This document shows positions 59,276 to 64,000 of a stretch of DNA of 64,000 nucleotides, one piece after another. This DNA comes from Actinomyces sp. (GTDB lineage: Bacteria > Actinomycetota > Actinomycetes > Actinomycetales > Actinomycetaceae). Under the pieces are notes generated by a model. The model was not told where the DNA came from and made no database searches. It was given only the letters and a program-made list of their open reading frames with translations. A program made the position numbers and the translations under genes. The DNA lies in assembly GCF_030524025.1 (NCBI RefSeq), contig NZ_JAUNHI010000004.1, forward strand, positions 62,001 to 126,000. Reading direction: 5' to 3'. Each line of letters begins with the position of its first letter. The stretch's first letter is position 1.

Positions 59276-59912
59276 AGCGGTAGCCGTCCCAGGTCGGGGA
59301 GGGGAAGAGCAGCGGCTCCCAGCGGGCCCACTCCTCGCTCAGGCAGATCGCGGGGCGGCGGAAGTAGCGGATCTGGACGCCGTCCATCGCCTCGAGCGCC
59401 ATCTCGACCAGGGGCCGCATGGTGGGCCAGCCGCCCGCCTCGACCACCTGGGGAGGCAGCCGCCACGTGAACTGCGAGTAGTAGTCCCACGCCTGGTCGG
59501 GGCGCTCGATGAAGTAGTCGTAGGCGGGGTGGGATGAGTCGGTCGCCTCGGCGCCCAGGGTCATGTAGAGGCCCATGAGCTGGGGGCGCGCCTCGTTGAA
59601 GGCCACGAGGTAGCGGAAGTAGGCGGGCAGGCTCATGCCCTCGGGGTGGGTGGCTGCGGGGTCGCCCGAGTCGATGAAGTCCTGAGGCGTGCCCTGACGG
59701 TCGTAGCGCTTGTCCAGGAGGAGCTTGAGGAGCCCCTCCTTGGTGCCGATGTAGTGCAGGAGGCCCGCCTGGGTGATGCCGACCCCGTCGGCGACCTTCT
59801 GCAGGGACAGGCCGTTGAAGCCGTGAGCGGCCACAAGCGCGGTGGCGACCTCGACGATCTGCTCGCGGCGCTCATCGGCGCTCAGGCGAGTGCGTGACGT
59901 CCGAGAGGGCAT
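59274..59912 (-). CDS. TetR-family transcriptional regulator
   Basis: A 212-residue regulator. The N-terminal helix-turn-helix (about 12-60) has SADERREQIVEVATALVAAH, GFNGLSLQKVADGVGITQAG and LLHYIGTKEGLLKLLLDKRY. The C-terminal ligand domain is of the type found next to sugar/glycosidase genes, with an aromatic-rich YDYFIERPDQAWDYYSQFTW. It lies between the GH30 gene and an MFS gene and probably represses one or both; candidate operators are at 55354-55373 and 61472-61493. Confidence 0.9.
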   Translation of the reverse strand: MPSRTSRTRLSADERREQIVEVATALVAAHGFNGLSLQKVADGVGITQAGLLHYIGTKEGLLKLLLDKRYDRQGTPQDFIDSGDPAATHPEGMSLPAYFRYLVAFNEARPQLMGLYMTLGAEATDSSHPAYDYFIERPDQAWDYYSQFTWRLPPQVVEAGGWPTMRPLVEMALEAMDGVQIRYFRRPAICLSEEWARWEPLLFPSPTWDGYR

Positions 59913-59940
59913 GCTCCGAGCCTAGATGATCGGCGTCCAG

Positions 59941-59997
59941 ATGCCGGTATGCCGGTATGCCGGGATCGCGGCGGCGTGGGCGGCGTGGGCGGCGTGG
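59941..59997. repeat. Two short tandem repeats upstream of the TetR gene
   Basis: ATGCCGGT three times at 59941-59964 (last unit ending G) and GCGGCGTGG three times at 59971-59997. They lie 29-85 bp before the regulator's start codon, so copy-number changes could affect its expression. Confidence 0.85.
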
Positions 59998-60060
59998 GTC
60001 AAGTCCCGGGTAGTGGTGTGAGCGCGGTGTCCTGCCGCGCCGGATCCCTGGCGGCACAAG

Positions 60061-60095
60061 CGCGGCCCGGCACCGGTGTCCGGTGCCGGGCCGCG
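60061..60095 (-). terminator. Terminator of the MFS gene
   Basis: A perfect 16-bp stem (60061-60076 and 60080-60095) with a 3-nt loop, 20 bp after the MFS stop on the minus strand, separating it from the TetR gene. Confidence 0.88.
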
Positions 60096-60114
60096 GGTGG
60101 CGGTCATGATCTGC

Positions 60115-61434
60115 TCAGCGGACGCGCCGGATCGCCATGATGGCGATGCAGCCCAGGACGGCGAAGGTGATCGAGATGGGGAAGACGAGCGTGTAGCTGT
60201 CGGTGGCCCGCACGACGTTGGCGGTGATGATCGGGCCGGACATCTGGCCGAGGGTCGTCGACATGTTGAGGATGCCCAGGTCCTTGCCGGCCTTCTCGGG
60301 GTTGGGCAGGACATCGACGTTGAGGGCCTGGTCGACGGCGTTGTAGACGGCGTAGCCGAAGCCGGCGATGCAGGCGAACAGGTACATGCCCGTGGTTGTC
60401 GGCATGATCCAGGGCATCGTCACCCCGACCGCGAAGCACAGGGAGGCCAGCACGACGGGCACCTTGCGGCGGCGCAGCAGGTCGGACAGCGGCCCGGAGA
60501 TGAATCCGCCGACGAGCCCGGCCACCATGATGATCGTGTTCGTCAGGGTGACGGTGGCCGCGACCTGAGCCGCAGACAGCGGCTCGCCGGCCTCCTTGAG
60601 GTGGTCCTGGATGATGTAGAGCTGGTAGGCGTTGATCATCTGGTAGGACAGCAGCATCGTGAAGCGGCCGATGAAGGCCTTGTAGAAGTCTCCCGCGTTG
60701 CGCGTGGGCGGGATGAAGGAGCGCAGCAGGTCGCCCAGGGAGCCGCTCGTGGCCTCGAGGTCGACAGCCGAGCGCTCCTTGGGCCACAGGGCGACGGCGA
60801 CGATGCCGGAGACGCCCATGAGGATGCCGCCGAGCACGAAGCCCGGGGTCGATGCCTCGCCGGTGGTGATGAAGCGGGCTCCGATGATCGCGCCCAGCGG
60901 GTACCCGATGGCGGCGCCCACCCCCCAGAAGGTCGACATCGTGCCGCGGATGTTCTCCGGAACGCGGTCGGACAGGACGGCGATCGCCGGGGCGAGCATC
61001 ATGTTGAGGCCGACCATGCACAGGCAGTAGTCGATGGTCAGCAGCGTGATGTTGCCGATGACCCCGACGCCGAAGAGGGTGACGCCGCCCAGCGCGCCGC
61101 CGGCGACCACCCACGGCGTGCGTCGGCCCAGGCGCGAGCGGGTGCGGTCGGAGAAGTTGCCGAAGACGAGGTTGGAGACCAGCGAGACGATCGCGGTCAC
61201 GGCGCTGATGGTGGCCAGCAGCGAGTCGGGGTCGTCCACGCCGAGGTCCTTGAGGCGCTGGGGCAGCAGCACGGTGGCGACCGAGCTGAGGCCGAGCGCC
61301 CACAGCACGGAGATCGCCATGAAGCCGGCGCCGAAGCGGACCATGGTGGACCCGGAGATCGGCCGGCCTGTGTCGGGGGCGAGGTTGGACAGTGTGGTCG
61401 AGGCCGGGGATTCCTCGGTGGGTGTCGGTGCCAT
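60115..61434 (-). CDS. MFS transporter (sugar-type)
   Basis: A 439-residue permease with about twelve membrane helices. FGNFSDRTRSRLGRRTPWVV is the loop 2-3 MFS motif; GYAVYNAVDQALNVDVLPNP and GKDLGILNMSTTLGQ resemble SLC45/GPH-like sugar carriers. Next to three cytoplasmic glycosidases and a TetR gene it is a good candidate for oligosaccharide import, though export of a ligand cannot be excluded. ATG 61434 follows AAAGGG; a candidate operator overlaps its promoter region. Confidence 0.85.
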   Translation of the reverse strand: MAPTPTEESPASTTLSNLAPDTGRPISGSTMVRFGAGFMAISVLWALGLSSVATVLLPQRLKDLGVDDPDSLLATISAVTAIVSLVSNLVFGNFSDRTRSRLGRRTPWVVAGGALGGVTLFGVGVIGNITLLTIDYCLCMVGLNMMLAPAIAVLSDRVPENIRGTMSTFWGVGAAIGYPLGAIIGARFITTGEASTPGFVLGGILMGVSGIVAVALWPKERSAVDLEATSGSLGDLLRSFIPPTRNAGDFYKAFIGRFTMLLSYQMINAYQLYIIQDHLKEAGEPLSAAQVAATVTLTNTIIMVAGLVGGFISGPLSDLLRRRKVPVVLASLCFAVGVTMPWIMPTTTGMYLFACIAGFGYAVYNAVDQALNVDVLPNPEKAGKDLGILNMSTTLGQMSGPIITANVVRATDSYTLVFPISITFAVLGCIAIMAIRRVR

Positions 61435-61471
61435 GGTGGCCCTTTCATCGAACGACGATGTCCGTCAGGGG

Positions 61472-61493
61472 ACTTACTGAGTGCTTAGTAAGT
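61472..61493. promoter_or_regulatory. Candidate TetR operator upstream of MFS gene
   Basis: A 22-bp imperfect palindrome with perfect outer arms ACTTACT (61472-61478) and AGTAAGT (61487-61493) and internal AG/CT symmetry, 38-59 bp before the MFS start. The form is typical of TetR-family operators. Confidence 0.65.
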
Positions 61494-61585
61494 TCGTTGG
61501 TGAGCCTAATTGATCGGTGGTCCAGCCGTCAACGGGTCAGGTGGCCGAGTTCGTACCTTCTGTCTCGGGGGCGGTCGCTCAGGGT

Positions 61586-61666
61586 GCGTCCGGGGAACGC
61601 AGGGTAGGAACCCGGCGAGGGCGAGGCACGTCCGGGGAACGCTGAGTACGAACCCGGGAGCGCGAG
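61586..61666. repeat. 40-bp imperfect tandem repeat
   Basis: Two copies offset by 42 bp, each beginning CGTCCGGGGAACGC, then GTA-GAACCCGG, with a few differences. They lie in the 446-bp gap 61435-61880 between two divergent MFS genes, which otherwise contains the operator and a small possible reading frame. Confidence 0.75.
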
Positions 61667-61701
61667 TGACGGCATAGGCTTGGTGGGGAGGAAGGAGAGC
61701 C

Positions 61702-61890
61702 ATGGGTCGAACCCAGTGCGCCGGGCGGCCAAGCCCGCGGGGCGCGCCGGCCACACCTGCGGGGGCCGCCCCGCTGTCCACAGAGGGTGTGCCGGCCGGC
61801 CCGGTGGCGTCGGGATCGACGACGCGGGGAGCAGCAGCGGCCGAGTCCGCGACGTCGGCCGGAGTGACCGGAGCCCACCGGTGCGCCTGA
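61702..61890 (+). CDS. Possible leader peptide before the second MFS gene
   Basis: A 62-residue Ala/Pro/Ser/Thr-rich reading (MGRTQCAGRPSPRGAPATPA start) with a good AAGGAGAGCC ribosome-binding site. Its stop lies 10 nt inside the MFS gene, an arrangement compatible with translational coupling. No domain or hydrophobic segment; it may simply be chance in GC-rich DNA. Confidence 0.3.
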   Translation: MGRTQCAGRPSPRGAPATPAGAAPLSTEGVPAGPVASGSTTRGAAAAESATSAGVTGAHRCA

Positions 61891-63302
61891 CCTCGGACCT
61901 GGCCGGGCTGGCCACGACTCGCGACTTCCGCGCTCTGCTCGCGGTCAGGCTGATCTCCCAGACCGGCGACGGCCTGGTCCAGGTGGGTCTGGCCTCGTTG
62001 TTCTTCTTCCAGCCCCAGAACATGACGACCGCGGCGGGCGTGGCGGCGGCCGTCGTCGTCATGCTCCTACCCTTTTCGGTCGTCGGGCCCCTGACCGGGC
62101 CCTTCATCGACAGGTGGCGACGCCGCCAGACCCTTGTCGTGGGCAACCTGCTGCGAGCGGCCATCATCGGCGCCACGGCCGCCGCGCTGGAGGCGGTGGG
62201 TATCGGATCGGTCGTCTACGGTCTTGTCCTCGTGGCGCTGGGCATCAACCGTTTCCTGCTGTCCGTGCTGTCCGCCGGGCTCCCCGAGGTCGTTGACCGC
62301 GACCGGCTGCTCGTGGCCAACTCGATCGTGCCGACCCTGGGAGGGGCAGCGGCCGCGCTGGGGGCGGTCATCGGATTATGCCTGCGGGTGGTCCTGCCCG
62401 ACGGCGCCGCCCAGGACACCGCCAGCCTCGTGGTGGCGGCGGGCCTGTACTGCCTGGCCGCCGTCGTGGTCCTGCGGATCGGGGTCGAGCGGCTCGGCCC
62501 GGACAGGGTCGACCGCGCTGTCGGTCCGGCCGAGGCGCTCGCGGCCGCCGTGTCCGACCTGGGCGAGGCCGTGCGCTACCTCGTGGCGCGTGGCACTCCG
62601 GGGCTGGCACTGTCCACGATGGCGGCGCACCGCTTCGCGTACGGCATGGAGCTCATCACGATGATCCTGACGGCCCGTAACCTCATGGCTGACCCCCGGG
62701 ACGCGACGACGGGGCTGGCGGTGTTCGGGATGCTCATGGGGGCGATGGTCACCGGGCACGGGGTGGCGGTCGTGCTCACCCCGGTGGCCCACGAGCGGGT
62801 GCGGCCCTCGACGTGGGTGGTCATGTGCCTCATCGGCGGGACGGCCGGCCAGCTCCTCATCGTGGTCGGCCACGAGCAGGTGCCCATGGCCGTGGGGATC
62901 TTCGTGTTCGGCGTCGGCGTCCAGGGGGCCAAGATCGCGGTGGACACGATCGTCCAGTCCGACACGGCCGATGCGTTCCGGGGGCGGGCCTTCTCCATCT
63001 ACGACGTCCTGTTCAACACCGCCGAGTGCGTGGCGGCGGGGGTGGCGGTGCTTGTGCTGCCCGACGTCGGTTGGTCCCGTCCGGTCCAGGTGGCACTCGT
63101 CGCCCTCGTATGGGTGGTGGCCCTCGTCTACCGGTGGCGGGTGGGTGTGCTGGGCGACCGCCCGCGCGAGGTCGTCTGGGCCCGCCCGGCGCTGATGGCG
63201 CAGCCGAGTCCCTGTGCCGAGTCTGACTATCGGGCGGCGAACGGTGTCAGCGAAGCCTCGACCTCGCGAACAGGGCGATCCCGGCGGCGACGGACACGTT
63301 GA
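61881..63302 (+). CDS. MFS transporter (MFS_3/drug-type)
   Basis: A 473-residue permease with about eleven to twelve membrane helices. TRDFRALLAVRLISQTGDGL and GPLTGPFIDRWRRRQTLVVG (loop 2-3 motif) place it with enterobactin-exporter-like/MFS_3 proteins such as those for drug or siderophore efflux; AVDTIVQSDTADAFRGRAFS is the conserved late segment. GTG 61881 (VRLTSDLAGL) has GGAG at 7-nt spacing; in-frame readings further upstream are low-complexity. Its 3' end overlaps the convergent methyltransferase gene by 56 bp. Confidence 0.83.
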   Translation: MRLTSDLAGLATTRDFRALLAVRLISQTGDGLVQVGLASLFFFQPQNMTTAAGVAAAVVVMLLPFSVVGPLTGPFIDRWRRRQTLVVGNLLRAAIIGATAAALEAVGIGSVVYGLVLVALGINRFLLSVLSAGLPEVVDRDRLLVANSIVPTLGGAAAALGAVIGLCLRVVLPDGAAQDTASLVVAAGLYCLAAVVVLRIGVERLGPDRVDRAVGPAEALAAAVSDLGEAVRYLVARGTPGLALSTMAAHRFAYGMELITMILTARNLMADPRDATTGLAVFGMLMGAMVTGHGVAVVLTPVAHERVRPSTWVVMCLIGGTAGQLLIVVGHEQVPMAVGIFVFGVGVQGAKIAVDTIVQSDTADAFRGRAFSIYDVLFNTAECVAAGVAVLVLPDVGWSRPVQVALVALVWVVALVYRWRVGVLGDRPREVVWARPALMAQPSPCAESDYRAANGVSEASTSRTGRSRRRRTR

Positions 63303-64000
63303 GCGACTCGGCGCCCTCGATCATGGGGATCGTCGCCGTCAGGTCGACGGCTGCGCCGACACCGGGCGACATGCCCCTCAGCTCGCTGCCGAAGACGAGC
63401 CCCAACGGCTCGTCGAGCTCACTGACCCGGCTCATCGTCGTGTCGCCGTCGGCCGCCAAACCAACGAGCCTGCACCGGGGTCGCGCCCAGGCCAGCACCT
63501 CATCAGCCTCGGCCAGCACGACTGGCAGTGAGAAGACGTAGCCGCGGCTTGCCCGCACGAGACGGCGGTCCATGACCGTGTCGAGCTCGCTGTCGCACAG
63601 CACCACCCCGGCAGCGCCCAGGGCGAAGGCCGAGCGCACGATCGCACCGATGTTCCCCACGATCCGCACGCCGTCGAGAATGACGACATCGCCGGAGCCC
63701 AGGTCGATCTCCTTGAGGCGGGCCGGGCGCGGTGTCGTGGCCACGGCGACGACGTCGGGGCGGCGCCCGGACTTGAAGATCGCCGACATGAGCGGGGAGG
63801 CGATGAGCCGGAAGGGCACGCCGTAGGACGCGCACAGGCGCACCAGCTCCTCGGGCACGCGGGACTCATCGGCGTAGACCTCGACCAGCCGCACCCCGCT
63901 GCGGATCGCCTCGGCCACCGGCAGCTCGTCCTCAAGGAACATGACCGAGCCCGGCTTGAAGCGCGGCTTGGAGATGTCGACGATCCGCTGGACCGCCGGG
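63247..64000 (-). CDS. TsnR-like 23S rRNA 2'-O-methyltransferase (5' end off window)
   Basis: At least 250 residues visible; the frame stays open to the window edge. The visible start, PAVQRIVDISKPRFKPGSV, followed by MFLEDELPVAEAIRSGVRLV and EVYADE, matches the N-terminal RNA-binding domain of thiostrepton/nosiheptide-resistance methyltransferases (TsnR/NshR). The SPOUT catalytic domain has VVILDGVRIVGNIGAIVRSA, RRLVRASRGYVFSLPVVL, LGLVFGSELRGMS and IEGAESLNVSVAAGIALF. TsnR methylates A1067 of 23S rRNA. An internal ATG at 63942 would cut into the conserved domain, so the real start lies beyond 64000. A more general SpoU-type rRNA methyltransferase is the alternative. Confidence 0.82.
   Translation of the reverse strand, partial: PAVQRIVDISKPRFKPGSVMFLEDELPVAEAIRSGVRLVEVYADESRVPEELVRLCASYGVPFRLIASPLMSAIFKSGRRPDVVAVATTPRPARLKEIDLGSGDVVILDGVRIVGNIGAIVRSAFALGAAGVVLCDSELDTVMDRRLVRASRGYVFSLPVVLAEADEVLAWARPRCRLVGLAADGDTTMSRVSELDEPLGLVFGSELRGMSPGVGAAVDLTATIPMIEGAESLNVSVAAGIALFARSRLR

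Noticed and set aside
60076..61488. 470-residue plus-strand frame opposite the MFS gene
   Set aside because: Asp/Gly/Arg-rich shadow without membrane segments or domains; the minus strand encodes a full permease.

Overview
This is a high-GC, gram-positive actinobacterial chromosome segment, most likely from Actinomyces or a close relative (Actinomycetaceae). The gene content indicates this: dnaA-dnaN-recF-dciA-gyrB-gyrA leads away from the replication origin on one side, and rpmH-rnpA-yidD-yidC-khpB-rsmG-parA-parB leads away on the other. The FHA/PP2C/RodA/PBP/PASTA-kinase operon, CrgA, a class E sortase, a DUF3566 protein and a MurJ fused to a pseudokinase are also typical of the phylum. No species call is possible from the sequence alone.

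Layout. 1-11.6 kb: a VanZ-like protein, tRNA-Leu, the plus-strand growth-control operon fhaA-fhaB-pstP-rodA-pbpA-pknA-pknB with overlapping start and stop codons, a sortase E pair on the minus strand, and crgA. 11.6-17 kb: aldo-keto reductase, an alanine-rich single-membrane-segment protein with a probable frameshift, cyclophilin, rhomboid protease, a dense cluster of DnaA-box-like sequences between two convergent genes, a DUF1345 membrane protein, tRNA-Ala, a 44-residue DLW-39-like microprotein and tRNA-Ile. 17-33.6 kb: the origin core, with DUF3566-gyrA-gyrB-dciA-recF-dnaN-dnaA on minus and rpmH to parB on plus, so both arms are co-directional with forks leaving the dnaA region. 33.6-36.3 kb: a 2.7-kb stretch without genes. 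It carries most of the nine parS sites seen in this window, a diverged duplication and fragments of an IS256-family transposase. 36.3-50.6 kb: Ddl-like ligase, PLP aminotransferase, thrC, trxA, trxB, murJ, DUF6049, NUDIX, the CCA-adding enzyme and a GNAT acetyltransferase. 50.5-51.25 kb: a truncated gene and a broken IS5-like transposase. 51.3-53.6 kb: serine biosynthesis genes serC and serA. 53.7-61.5 kb: a cytoplasmic glycan-degradation locus (GH36, GH42, GH30) with a TetR regulator and an MFS transporter. 61.5-64 kb: a second MFS transporter and, cut by the window edge, a methyltransferase resembling the thiostrepton-resistance enzyme TsnR.

How the parts fit. The left operon couples peptidoglycan synthesis (RodA plus class B PBP) to Ser/Thr phosphorylation (two kinases, one phosphatase, two FHA readers). 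MurJ with its pseudokinase probably belongs to the same control network. The origin block supplies initiation (DnaA, oriC, the helicase-loading factor DciA), the sliding clamp, repair and topology, and the parABS system then segregates the new origins. The glycosidase locus would import and split galactose- and glucose-containing oligosaccharides, with candidate operators in front of the GH42 and MFS genes.

Most notable points: the DnaA-box cluster 10 kb from dnaA; the parS array, in which two parS sites overlap the ends of transcription-terminator hairpins; the unusual residues at GyrA positions equivalent to E. coli 82-83; the TsnR-like gene; and the short tandem repeats concentrated around the TetR/glycosidase genes.
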